A stretch of 24,689 bases of DNA, from NCBI GenBank assembly GCA_001313365.1, contig BBFS01000073.1:1-24689 (forward strand). Direction: 5' to 3'. Within the stretch, counting starts at the first letter, position 1; each line of letters opens with the position of its first letter. Made by a program: the position numbers and the translations under genes. The DNA comes from Paenarthrobacter nitroguajacolicus JCM 14115 (GTDB taxonomy: Bacteria > Actinomycetota > Actinomycetes > Actinomycetales > Micrococcaceae). Below, piece after piece: positions 1-9,273 of the stretch. The notes under the pieces are model-generated. The model made no database searches. It had not been told where the DNA came from and was given only the letters and a program-made list of their open reading frames with translations.

Positions 1-20
1 CCGTCCCTTGGTTCGCCCTA

Positions 21-130
21 ACCGTCCTATCACCTCCCGACCCTTCGGTGCCAACCGTCTATCACCTCCCGACCTTTGGTCCCAACCGTCTATCGCCTCC
101 CGACCCTTTGGTGCCAACCGTCTATCACTC
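21..130. repeat. Degenerate tandem repeat, 31-33 nt unit, three full copies plus a partial
   Basis: Three successive units begin at 21, 54 and 85 and are 33, 31 and 32 nt long. A fourth is cut off after 117-129. Each begins ACCGTCTATC, continues CCTCCCGACC and ends in TTGGTGCCA or a close variant. Bases 1-20 look like the decayed tail of another unit, so the array probably extends beyond the left edge. There are no unique spacers, so it is not a CRISPR array. Copies differ by a few substitutions and single-base indels, which points to an old array. The function is unknown. Confidence 0.85.
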
Positions 131-331
131 TTCTGAAGAAAGGGAGAGAGGGTGGGCGGGAAGGGCTCGGGATGTGAGAGAGGGTTACTTTTCGTCGGGG
201 GCCAAGGTCAGGCCCGACGGCCAAGCTCACCTCTCGCGGAGGCCGAGCGAGGGAGTTCCACGGCATCAACTGGCTGCCTAAGTGGTCGCAGCTGAAACTC
301 TTTTGCCTTCACCTTTCAGAGCGGTGTATAG
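131..331. other. Non-coding leader region upstream of the GntR gene
   Basis: Together with the preceding repeat this is the only stretch of more than 300 bases without a convincing gene. It holds a purine-rich segment (about 134-185), a weak inverted repeat pairing GTCGGG near 194 with CCCGAC near 213, and the promoter area of the downstream regulator. A short open frame starting at 48 runs through the repeats and resembles no protein, so I do not call it. Confidence 0.5.
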
Positions 332-341
332 ATGTATACAA
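332..341. promoter_or_regulatory. Probable GntR (FCD-type) operator
   Basis: ATGTATACAA lies 27 nt upstream of the GntR start codon and contains the perfect palindrome TGTATACA (333-340). Regulators of the GntR/FCD subfamily commonly bind sites of the form TNGTATACNA, so this is a credible autoregulatory operator. A half-related GTGTATA (324-330) and GTACAC (342-347) flank it. The binding itself is inferred. Confidence 0.55.
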
Positions 342-367
342 GTACACTTCACTGAAGGCGGCACGGC

Positions 368-1031
368 ATGGCAGAACAACCACGCAATACAGGAGCGCAC
401 GTTGTCTACAGCGAGCTGAAGCGCCAGATCCTCAGCCTCGAACTTAAGCCAGGTGCGCGCATCTACGAACCGCCATGGCCACAGCCCTGCAGGTCAGCCG
501 TACCCCCCGCTGAGGGAAGCTATCCGCCGCCTGATTTCCGAGAGCCTGCTGGAACAGCAGGCCACCGGAGGAGTCCTGGTTCCCGCGCTGGATGAGAAAG
601 TGATTTCTGAGCTGTACGATGTTCGCGCAGCGTTGGAATCCCTGATGGCACGTGAGGCCTGCGCCAACGCCACCGCGGCGGACCTTGAGGAACTGCGCGG
701 CATCCTGGCCCGCAACGCCGCGATGGTGGAGTTTGCCGACGAAGCCATGAAATACGGGATTGCCCTGCACGCTGCGATCGCCAGGATTGCGCGGAACTCC
801 TGGGCCCAGCGCTTCCATGAGCAGATCGCCAGCCAGGTTGAACGCTACCGATACTTCACCAACAACGCTCCCGAACGCCGTGACGAAGCGCTTGCCAATC
901 ACCGGCTCTTGGTCGAAGCCATTGTTTCCAAGGATGCGGATAAGGCTGCCAAGGTCGCCTTCGATCATGTCATTGGCGCACGTGATGAGACCTTACGCGT
1001 CATCTCGAGCACTGGCCTCGTGGTCGAATGA
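368..1031 (+). CDS. GntR-family transcriptional regulator (FCD-type), frameshifted
   Basis: A DNA-binding repressor or activator with an N-terminal winged helix and a C-terminal all-helical FCD ligand domain. The first frame gives the GntR opening (VYSELKRQILSLELKPGARI, residues about 14-33). The second gives the recognition-helix tail LREAIRRLISESLL and the FCD domain from about residue 85 (ELYDVRAALESLMAREA onward), including the AIARIARNSW and ANHRLLVEAI helices. Two indels lie between 470 and 510. One base seems lost near 470, and the C6 at 503-508 should be C4 to give the classic SRTPLREAI motif. The stop overlaps the next start as ATGA (1028-1031), so it is translationally coupled to the MFS gene, the likely regulated target. 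The ligand is unknown; FCD regulators usually sense small carboxylates. Confidence 0.88.
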
Positions 1032-2210
1032 TCGGCGAACTCGGACGGCGTTCGTCCACCGCACTCCTGGTCCACTCGGCCTCATCCAGCTGTCACCTTC
1101 CTGGTCCGGCCAGCCACCACGTACCGCGCCTTGGAGCTGGACGTTCCTGGGTTCGCCCTCGGCCTTCTTGCCGCGAGCTACGCTGTGTTTCCCCTACTGC
1201 TCGCCCTGCCCATCGGCGGACTGGTGGACCGTCTTGGTGAGCGTCGCCTCATGGCGATCGGGGGGGCCGCCGTCGTACTGGGTTGTTCCGCCTTTCTGCT
1301 GTTCTGGGGGGGAACATCAGTCCCCCCCGCACTCGTGGCCGGCACAGCGCTTCTGGGCGCAGGGCAGTTGGCCTGCGTGGTGGGACAGCAGGCTGTGGTT
1401 GCGAACAATGCGGCGTCAACGCGTCTGGACTCCGCTTTCGGTTATCTGACCTTCGCAGCCTCTCTGGGCCAGGCTCTTGGACCGTTGGCCATATCCGTGG
1501 TTGGCGGTGCGTCTGTTCGCCCGAACACCAACGCGATCTTCCTGCTCGCGACGGCGATGAGCCTGGTGCTCTTCCTGACCACGTTCGTGATTTCCTCGAA
1601 GGTCAGCCGAGGGAGACGCACTGCCAAGGGAGGACCAATGGGCAGTGCGGCCGCCCTTCTCAGGACTCCCGGCGTCGTCCGGGCGTTGGCCACCAGTGCT
1701 ACTGTCCTGGCAGTGGTGGACCTGACCGTCGTGTACCTGCCGGCGCTCGGCGCCGAACGTGGCATGACCGCGGCCACCGTGGGTCTGATGCTGACGGTTC
1801 GCGCCGTGTTTTCCATGGTCTCCCGGCTTGGGCTGGGCAGCATGTCCCGCAAACTTGGCAGGATGAAACTGCTGGTCCTCAGCTTGGCCATTTCCACGGT
1901 ATCGCTGGGGGTGGCCGCGATTCCCATGCCCGTGTGGTTGCTCTTCATCGTCATGGCATTCCTCGGTTTGGGGGGGCTCGGAATCGGCCAACCACTGACC
2001 ATGTCCTGGCTCTCAGCCCAAGCGCCCGAAGGCCAACGCGGCCGTGCGCTCGCCTTGCGGTTGGCGGGTAACAGGGTGGGCCAAGTGGTCCTGCCCAGCG
2101 CGATAGGCGTCGTGGCGGTAGGGCTCGGTGCGGCGGGAGTGTTCCTGGCATCCGCAGTAGCCGTGGGTGGAACCATGTTGTTGCTGCGTGGTGTGCGGCT
2201 GGACGACTAG
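1028..2210 (+). CDS. Major facilitator superfamily transporter, 12 TM
   Basis: An inner-membrane permease or exporter of about 393 aa. The ATG at 1028 overlaps the GntR stop. The N-terminus (MIGELGRRSSTALLVHSASS) needs one indel near 1090 to join VTFLVRPATTYRALEL and the long open frame that follows. The cytoplasmic loop between TM2 and TM3 carries the MFS signature GGLVDRLGERR, and hydrophobic segments run through the whole length. A central loop (SSKVSRGRRTAKGGP) separates the two six-helix halves. G/C runs of seven at 1260, 1306, 1322 and 1970 are in frame and encode Gly-Gly or Pro-Pro, so they may be real or overcalled by three. The substrate is unknown; coupling to a GntR/FCD regulator favours a small organic acid or related solute. 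Confidence 0.88.
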
Positions 2211-2236
2211 CTGTACTGAGCTGAGAAGCTCGCGGC

Positions 2237-2946
2237 TTACACGCCCCCCCGACCGTGCACGGGTCTGGCGTTCGCAGGGGGTTCTCCGACCTCGTGGATA
2301 GTATGGCCGCCGCAAGCCGTTTTGGTTACGCTGGCCCGATCGATGCGCGACACGATGAACCATCTCATGGCGTCGCGGAGTCGACACCAGCCAACTAAGT
2401 ACCACTGGCCGTTCGTTGAGGCGAACAGCACGGGTTCGACGTCGCGGATGGTCGTGCTCCCGTCCTTCGATGTGTAGCGGATGCGGATTACCCGCTGCTC
2501 GGACATCGCCTGCTCCAGAGCCGACCTGATGGTGCGCGAGGATGGGGGGGGACCCGCATTTACCCAGACACGGCCAGCAAGCTCGTCGGCTCTTGCTCGG
2601 GTCTTGGGATCGAGGACATCTACGATCTTCCGGATCCCGGCTGCTGCCAGATCGGCATAGGGGGGGCGTCGGGTGCAGCAGACACGGCTGCCATGAGCGC
2701 TACGGCCTGCGTTGGGGGGACAGGCTTACGGGCGGCAGGGAAGCGCCAGCGGCCAACCCGTAGCCACCGCCCGGCCCTGGGCGCGACCATACGGGGGCAC
2801 CGCTGCTCTCCAACGCATCCAGGTCCCTCTTGACTGTGCGCACGGACACTTCGAACTCTCTCGCCAGCCGCTCGGCGGAGACCCCCCCCGCGTTCCGCTG
2901 CGGCGAAGCATCTCGGACAGAGCATGGAGCGTTCTGTTCGCTTCAC
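2237..2946 (-). CDS. WYL-domain transcriptional regulator (YafY/DeoR-like), frameshifted
   Basis: Starts with GTG at 2946 and is about 235 aa, the short form of this family. After joining frames it has an N-terminal HTH (MKRTERLHALSEMLRRSGTR, then RLAREFEVSVRTVKRDLDAL). A linker contains SPTQAVALMAAVSAAPDAP, and the C-terminal WYL domain contains IRIRYTSKDGST, VEPVLFASTNGQWYLVGWCR and RWFIVSRI. WYL domains sense ligands or nucleic acid and often regulate a neighbouring gene. Disruptions map near C8 2882-2889, near 2745-2800, and at G7 2660-2666, which restores the frame (PDAPYADLAAAG) if it is five. The 3' end depends on the C7 at 2244-2250. Transcribed divergently from the hydrolase at 3020 across a 73-nt gap, so that gene is the likely target. 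Confidence 0.85.
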
Positions 2947-3019
2947 CGTTCAGGCCGCACGAAATTCATGACATAAATAGTGACACACACTTGTCCTTGG
3001 CGCCTGCGAGGGTAGTGAT

Positions 3020-3772
3020 ATGACAACAACTACAAGCAGTCCGGACATCATCCTCATCGCCGGCCACTGGCTGGGCGCCTGGGCGTGGGATGAAGTCCTT
3101 GAACACCTGGAAACCGACCACTCCCGTGCAGTTGCGGTGACACTTCCGGGTCTCGATGGGGGGGACGACCCTCAACGGGCGACGAAGACCCTCGACGATC
3201 AAGCTGCAGCTATCCTGGACATCTTTGCCGGACTCGGTACTTCCGAAGATCAGCCCGCTACTATCGTCGCTCACAGTGGGGGGGCCAACGCCCCTGTCAG
3301 CCTTGTCCTTGACCGACACCCTGAGCTTGTTCATCTGGTGGTGTGGGTCGACTCCGGCCCCCCTTGCAACGGGGGGGAGCGTCTTCGCCCCTGATCTCCC
3401 GGAAGGGTTGGAGGAGCTCCCGCTGCCGTCCCTCGAAGTCCTCGCACAGCAGGCCAGCCTCGAAGGTTTGAGCACAGAGGTCCTCGAGCGTTTTCGGTCC
3501 CGTGCAGTCCCTGAGCCCGGTCCAGTACTTCGTCAGCCCGTCGAGCTGCGGAACGATGCCCGCCGCAAGGTCCGGACCACCTTGGTGTGCTGCTCCATCC
3601 CTGGCGCGCAGGTGCTGGAGTTGGCCCACACAGGCCATGCCATGTTTGCTGAAGTCGCGAACATCGAGCATCTCGACGTCATTGACCTACCGACGGGACA
3701 TTGGCCTATGTGGAGCCGCCCCCCCGCGACCTCGCCAAGGTCATCCAGTCAGCTGCCTCACGAGTCGACTAA
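3020..3772 (+). CDS. Alpha/beta-fold hydrolase (esterase-like), frameshifted
   Basis: About 250 aa after correction. The N-terminus has the strand and oxyanion region IILIAGHWLGAWAWDEVLEH (residues 10-29). The nucleophile elbow is AHSGGANAP (Ser near residue 87), and the catalytic His lies in LPTGHWPMWSRP near the C-terminus. This layout matches small esterases of the plant-methylesterase or EstA kind. G7 at 3371-3377 should be six (or three) to join CNGG to SVFAPDLPEG. C7 at 3719-3725 should be five to give the end SRPRDLAKVIQSAASRVD and the TAA at 3770-3772. Divergent from the WYL regulator. The substrate cannot be predicted. Confidence 0.86.
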
Positions 3773-3781
3773 ACCAGTGCT

Positions 3782-3815
3782 GCGCTGTTCGGGGAGGTCA
3801 CTCCGCGAACAGCGC
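3782..3815. terminator. Hairpin between convergent genes, overlapping the helicase stop codon
   Basis: The arms GCGCTGTTCGGGGAG (3782-3796) and CTCCGCGAACAGCGC (3801-3815) pair at 14 of 15 positions around the 4-nt loop GTCA. The loop carries the helicase stop codon (complement of TCA, 3798-3800), and the hydrolase gene ends 10 nt before the left arm. There is no T-tract on either side, so it would be a U-less terminator of the kind common in high-GC actinobacteria, serving both strands. Confidence 0.65.
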
Positions 3816-6800
3816 CGCCAGGTCGTCCGCCGTCAGCGAGCCGCCAGCCAGCGCGTCTCCCTCCATCACATCCGCGAAGAGCTGTGACTTCTTTGCCTTC
3901 AACGCCATGACCTTCTCTTCGATGGTGTCCTTCGCCACCAGGCGGTAGACCATCACGTTCCTGCCTGCCCGATGCGGTGCGTTCGGTCCACGGCCTGAGC
4001 TTCTGATGCCGGGTTCCACCAGGGATCCAGCAGGAACACGTAATCGGCTTCGGTCAGGTTGAGCCCGAAACCACCTGCCTTCAACGAAATAAGGAACACC
4101 GGAGCGGCGCCGTTCTTGAACTCGCTGACCACATCGCCGCGGTTGCGGGTGCTGCCATCGAGATAACAATACTCAACGCCCTCGGCATCCAAACGCTCCC
4201 GAACCTTGCCCAGGAACCCTATGAACTGGCTGAAAATCAGTGCCCGGTGGCCCTCGGAGATGAGATCCTCCAGCTGCTCAAAAAGCACGTCCAGCTTGGA
4301 TGACCGCACCCCCCCGGACAGCGACGAATCCACCAACGACGCATCCAAGCTGAGCTGACGCAGCAACGTCAACGACTGGAAGATCGTGAAGCGATTCTTG
4401 TTGACGTCATCGATCAACCCAAGGATTTTCTGCCGCTCACGTTGCAGGTGTGTCTGGTAGACCTTCTGGTGCCGCGGGTTCAGCACAACTTCCAGGATTT
4501 GCTCCTGCTTGGGCGGCAGATCCTTGATGACCTGCTCTTTGGTGCGGCGCATCATGAGCGGACGCACACGACGCCGGAGCTTGCCCAGCTGCGCGGAGTC
4601 ACCGTTCTTTTCTACCGGCTTTTGGTAGTTCTCGGCGAACCGTTTGGGGGCTCGGGAACAGTCCCGGCGCCACGATCGACGTCAGCGCCCAGAACTCCAT
4701 GAGGTTGTTCTCCAATGGCGTGCCCGTGATGGCCAGCTTGAAACGGGCCGGCAGTTTGCGTGCACACTGGTACGCCTTGGACTGGTGGTTCTTGACGAAC
4801 TGCGCCTCATCCAGCATCAGCCCTGCCCATTGGAAGGAGGCGTAGGCATCGTAGTCAATGCGGAACAGGGCATAGGAAGTAATAACGACGTCGGCGCCCG
4901 CCAACGCTTCGGATGGTGCCAGCCGCTCTTGGCGAAGGTTTCACCGACGGTCCGCACCACGAGCCCCCCCGGAGCAAAGCGCTGCGCTTCAGCAGCCCAG
5001 TTGCTCACAACACTCGTGGGCGCAACAACCAGGAATGGAGCCTCGGCGCCACTTCGGAAGAGTCACCCTGGGCGGCGGCAGCAGTCGAAGCCGCCAGGTC
5101 CTTCGCCGCGCAAATCAGCGCAATCGCCTGCACGGTCTTACCCAGGCCCATGTCATCAGCCAGCACGCCACCGAGGCTGTGCTTGTACAGGAAGCTGAGC
5201 CAGTTGAAACCCTCGAGCTGATACGGACGCAGCTCAGCGTTAAGGCCTGCCGGCAGTGGCAGCCCGGTCACGCCGTCGTCGAGCAGTCCACCAACTGCTT
5301 CACGCCACGCGGCGGCCTGTTCATCCACGATTCCCAGTTGCGCCAGCTCGTCCCAGAGCCCGGCCTGGAAGCGGCTGATCTGCAGGGTGCCGTCCTTGTT
5401 GTCCGGGTTGTCCTGCAGGGAGCGGGCTTCGTCGATCAGGGCGCGGAGCTGGTGCAGCTCGGGAAGATCAAGCGAGAAGTAGGCGCCGCTGGGCAGCAGC
5501 ATGCGGCTCATTCCGGCAGCAAGCGCGGAGAACACAGCCGCGAAGGAGACGGGTTCGCCTTCCAGGGTGATCACGATGCCGAGGTCGAACCAGTCGCCGC
5601 TCGCCGTTTCCTTCGTGGAGATGGACACCACCGGCGCTTCGGCGGCTTCGCGGTAGTCGGCGATGTCGCCGGAGGTTTCAACCACGACGTCCGGCAGGTC
5701 CTTGAGCGCGGGCAATACCTCTTCGGTGAACGCCAGTGTGTCCAAGCCGCCGAGCTCAGCGGAGGCAGCAATGCGGGGGGGTGCACCCCCCCAGCCACCC
5801 GTTGCCGATTCGGCCAGCGCAGGGACCACATCCCACGGCCGCCCAAGTGACTCCAGAATGCGTGCTTCTTCAAGGTCGTCGCGATAGCCCCGGTCATCCG
5901 GGTGCCGCCACAACGGCTGTGCGGTGATCAAGGTCCCGGACTTGTAGTGCCACTCCCAATGCAGCCGGACCTTGTGGTCATTGCCGTAATTGGCCAGCAG
6001 GGACAGTGTGGGGACGGCCAGTGTGGGCAGCTCCACCGATTCATCCGCGGCCTGCACCGGCGTGGACTGCCGCAACTTCGGATAGAACGAGGTCAGGAAC
6101 CGGCTCTCATCCTCGGCCGGGATCTGAAGTGTGTCGCCATCCATGACGAATTCCAGCAACTCATCGCTGATGCCGCCCTCAATCGGTGCAAGCGTGATGA
6201 GGTTCTTCTGCTGCGGCACCCCCGGCAGCGTTTCCCCGGAGTGCGTGAAGAAGATTCCGTTGGCCGGTTTGCCCAGGAACCCCCACGGACCCCGGATCCA
6301 CGGGTTCCCCCGCCCAAGGTCACCGACGGCGCGAGCTGCAGGCCGCCGTCGGGCGCTTCCGGCTTTGCGGTGTCCGGAGCGGCTTCAAGTCGCGCCAAGC
6401 TGAGGCCGACGACGGCGGGTTGCGACTCGACGCGGACAGGCTCGCTACCAGCGGAGTGAATGAGCGGAATGCCCGCCTTGGTGGCATCGGCGAGGAGGGT
6501 CCAGAGGTTCTTGGCAGCGAAATCGTTCAGGCTCAACCACATGGCACCGGACGGTTGCTGCCGGCCGTTGCTGGAGCCGTGTGCCGCGAGGAAAGTCTGA
6601 AGCCACTCGACATGGACCTCATTGAATTCACGCCGGAAACTCACGTAGCTCAGGTTGTTCCACGAGACGTCGCCGCGGATCCACTTGCCCTTGGCGCCCA
6701 TCATGACCGGGCGGGCCTTGAGTTGGCGGACGCTGCGCATGGGGTCGCGGCGGCCTGTGTAGGAGAAGTGTGCCGCGGGCTCTTCCACCTCGAACTGAAG

Positions 6801-7268
6801 CGCAAGCTGGATGCCGGCAGCGCTCGGAGCTGTGCCAGGTTTCGCGATCAACCTGTTGAGGGCTTGTTCCCACGCAGGACGTGCCGAGCCGCCCTGTTGG
6901 CCGGAGCCCACCCTTGACGTTTGAATTCCGGGAGCCTGGGAAAGAAGTTGGGCGCGGATGGTGGGGGGGTGGTCTTCGGCAGTGAAGAGCAACGCGGCCA
7001 CGTGCTTGCAGTCCTTGCGGACCGGGCAGCTGCAGATACCCACCGTGCAGCTCCAGCCGCTGGGCTTACGCACCAGTTTTGCCGACGTCGAATAAGGCTG
7101 CGGACCTGTGCCGCGGACCTTGCCCATCAGGAGGCCCGTAGCCGCGTCGAAAGAAATCCCGTTCACGCGGCTGCCCATGGCATAGGCCAATCCGGCCGCG
7201 AGCGAGCGGTCCGTGATGGCAGGAGTCTGAATGGCCAGTTCCCAGTTTTCGTCTGTGTGGGACGGCAT
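3798..7268 (-). CDS. SNF2-family DEAD/DEAH-box helicase with SWIM zinc finger, multiply frameshifted
   Basis: An ATP-dependent DNA translocase of about 1155 aa starting at ATG 7268. The N-terminal SWIM finger is [11 protein letters not shown] (C79, C81, C87, H89). A long linker of unknown fold follows to about residue 640. The SNF2 motor then has motif [13 protein letters not shown], motif [10 protein letters not shown], motif [15 protein letters not shown], the MRRTKEQV segment, and helicase-C motifs [32 protein letters not shown] and VDRTHRIGQ. The tail is [15 protein letters not shown]. All key motor residues are present. Frames change near 6305 (C5 tract), 5040, 4905, 4645 (G5 tract) and 3963, so five or more indels split it. 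Bacterial SWIM-SNF2 proteins are widespread but their role (repair, RNA polymerase recycling or defence) is not settled. Divergent from an acidic DUF4375 gene. Confidence 0.93.
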
Positions 7269-7436
7269 GCGTAGGGCTACTTTCGGCAGGAGGTTATCTG
7301 TTCAATCTTAGTCAGCAGAAAACAGCTCCCAAACTTCGCCCTCCGTTAACCTCTTCCTCGATTGCCACGCCGCTCCCACGCGTACGTTGAAAGTGTCCGG
7401 AGCACCATCAGCTTTCAGCAGTGAGGATTCCCCCCC

Positions 7437-8289
7437 ATGACTACCAACGAGTACCCCCCCGTCGTCCTGAGCAAGACCAGCTTCGAAGCCGGCAGTGCGG
7501 ATGTAGTGGATTCCAACGTCAACGTGGTGAACGAGATGTACGCGGAGCTCCTCAACAGTGACGAAATCGCGACCCCTGCGCTCAACAGCTACTTTGTGGA
7601 CTTCTACCTGACCCAGGCACTGTCCGGCGGTTTCGCCCAGTACGTCTTCACCGCACCGGAGCGTGAAGAAGTGGACGCCTACATCCGCGCCGGGCTTGAG
7701 GGCATGGGAGCCACCCGGCACCTTGACCTCTTCAACCGCACCGCCGCGGCCTTCGACGCCCTAACCGAAGATGAAGCCGAGGCCTACCTCGACGGCGACC
7801 TGGACGAGTCCGAAACGCAGCCTGCGGCTGTAGTTACCTTGGACGAGCTCGACGGCGAGTTCGAGGCACTGCTGGAAGAAGAGGACATCATCGAGCTCAA
7901 CGCTGCCTACCTCCGCGGCCAGTCCGAACTGCTGGCTCTTTCGGATGAAGAAATCGAAGCGCACATTGCCGAACGCGTCGCCCAGATCCCGGACCTCGCC
8001 GAGCGCCAGGCCGAAGCCGACGAAGAAGCCCTCGCCAACGCCCCCCCGAGTTCGAGGTCATCATCCGCGAACTGTGCGACGTGGCCGGCTACGCCTTGGA
8101 AAAGATCACCATGGGCGATCCCAACTACGAGCACGACGGCGTGAAGACCCTCGCCTGGCACTTCTCCACCGACCACGGCGACTACATCATGGTGGAAGAT
8201 GACGACGAGGCTTCATGATTCACCCGGAGACCAAGGAGATTGTCGCGGCCGTAGAGTTCGAGGAGTCCGAGGAATTCGCCGACGCGTAA
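7437..8289 (+). CDS. Acidic DUF4375 (DMP19-like) protein
   Basis: About 283 aa, starting at the ATG after GAGGATT and a C7 tract. The core LNSYFVDFYLTQALSGGFAQ and YVFTAPEREEVDAYIRAGLE, then ATRHLDLFNRTAAAFDAL (residues about 42-105), matches DUF4375, the family that includes the DNA-mimic protein DMP19. The following region is extremely acidic (DEAEAYLDGDLDESETQ, LEEEDIIEL, ERQAEADEEAL). C7 at 8041-8047 breaks the frame; five C restores ALANAPEFEVIIRELCDVAG and runs to TAA at 8287-8289. The restored C-terminus (VKTLAWHFSTDHGDYIMVED) may be a separate small domain. The family match is from the conserved core only. A DNA-mimic role is family knowledge from one characterised member and may not apply here. 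Confidence 0.82.
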
Positions 8290-8305
8290 GTCCCTGGTTG
8301 GTCTA

Positions 8306-8378
8306 CCGGACGGCAGACATCCTCCGCGTGCTGCTCCTTCGTCGCTTTGACGCACGCTTCCGGATGCCTGCCGTCCGG
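8306..8378. repeat. Long GC-rich hairpin downstream of the DUF4375 gene
   Basis: The left arm 8306-8331 begins CCGGACGGCAGACATCC. It pairs with the right arm 8352-8378, whose complement begins CCGGACGGCAGGCATCC (16 of 17 in the first block). Pairing then continues through GCGTGC/GCACGC with a small internal bulge. The loop is about 20 nt. It sits 17 nt after the stop at 8289, as a terminator or REP-like element would. Confidence 0.75.
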
Positions 8379-8416
8379 CCGCTTTGACGCACGCTTCCGG
8401 ATGCCTGCCGTCCGGC
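8343..8416. repeat. Perfect 37-bp tandem duplication of the hairpin's right arm
   Basis: Two identical 37-bp units, 8343-8379 and 8380-8416, start CGCTTTGACGCACGCTTCC and end GTCCGGC. Each contains one complete right arm, so the single left arm at 8306-8331 can pair with either copy, with a loop of about 20 or about 57 nt. Absolute identity implies a recent duplication, or an assembly error in a repeat. Confidence 0.88.
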
Positions 8417-8478
8417 CGCCGGGCCGCGAATTCACGGCTTTAGTCAGGTGGGTTTGTGTGTCGTAATAGACTCGACCG

Positions 8479-9273
8479 GTGCGTGCGTATTGGGAGCTGG
8501 CCAAGTCATCGTTCCGACGCATTCCACGTACCGTACTGCCGCCGTCGCCGGCGCTTTTACCAACTCGGTCTTCGGACTCATCCGGGCGTCGCTGCTGCTG
8601 AGCGCCATTACGACGGCGGGCGGGGGGGCAATCGGCGGATACTCGGCGATGGAGGCCGCCACCTATGTGTGGTTGGGTCAGGCGCTCCTGGCACCTTTGG
8701 GCCTGTTCGGCAACACTGAGCTGGCAAGCCGCGTGAAGTCGGGGGACGTCGCCGTCGACCTTTCCCGGTCCGTCAACCTGACCGCGTCCTACTGGCTCAA
8801 GACCTGGGCCGCGCCGCCTTCGACGTGCTGCCGCGCGGGTTACCGCCGCTTATCGTCGGAGCCTGGTGACAGGGCTGGCGATGCCCGGAAGTCCCGGGCC
8901 CTACCTGCTGGGATTCGTGTCGATCGTGGCTGCCGTATCCCTGAACTTTCTGGCTTCTTCGCATCAATCTGTTGTCCTTCTGGGTGCTCGAAATCCGCGG
9001 TTTCTGGATGCTGTACATGGTCCTGATGAACCTGCTGTCCGGGTTCCTGGTGCCCGTGACCTGGTTCCTGACTGGCTGCTCGACTTCGCCCGGGCAACGC
9101 CGTTCCCGTCAATGCTGCAGACCCCGGTGGACATTCTCGCGGGAAGGACCGTTGGCGCCGAAAGCCTTGCCATGGTGGGTCTCCAACTCCTCTGGCTGGC
9201 CGTGCTGCTGGGGGGGGTCGTGCAGGTGATGGTCCGCTTCGGTTCGCGGAGGCTGGTGGTGCAAGGTGGCTAA
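8479..9273 (+). CDS. ABC-2 type transporter permease, first subunit (COG4587-like), frameshifted
   Basis: Membrane subunit of the ABC exporter encoded with the next two genes. The best start is GTG 8479 (RAYWELAKSSFRR); one base is missing near 8520 before HSTYRTAAVAGAFTNSVFGL. The joined protein has about six hydrophobic segments, including LIRASLLLSA, ATYVWLGQALLAPLGLFGN, YLLGFVSIVAAVSLNFLAS, MLYMVLMNLLSGFLVPVTWF and LAMVGLQLLWLAVLLGGVVQ. It ends VRFGSRRLVVQGG. Further indels lie near 8812, 8866, 8960 and 9065, giving five in one 795-bp gene. About 265 aa. Its stop overlaps the next GTG start by 8 nt. The DLSRSVNLTASYW and PFPSMLQTPVDI segments are typical of this permease pair. Confidence 0.85.

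Noticed and set aside
1..130. CRISPR array
   Set aside because: The repeat units follow each other directly with no unique spacers, the unit length varies, and no cas gene is present.
1283..2071. Alternative + strand open frame of 262 aa
   Set aside because: It is a shadow of the MFS gene in another frame, rich in Arg/Gly/His with no hydrophobic segments or known motif.
2219..2232. Terminator at the MFS/WYL convergence (GAGCT-GAGA-AGCTC)
   Set aside because: The stem is only five pairs with no T-tract, too weak to call.
5035..5850. Open frame of 271 aa on the + strand opposite the helicase
   Set aside because: It is an antisense shadow of the SNF2 gene; high GC content keeps such frames open. 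It has no recognisable domain.
7292..7352. Inverted repeat GAGGTTA/TAACCTC in the helicase-DUF4375 divergent region
   Set aside because: Seven-base arms about 47 nt apart can arise by chance and have no supporting context.
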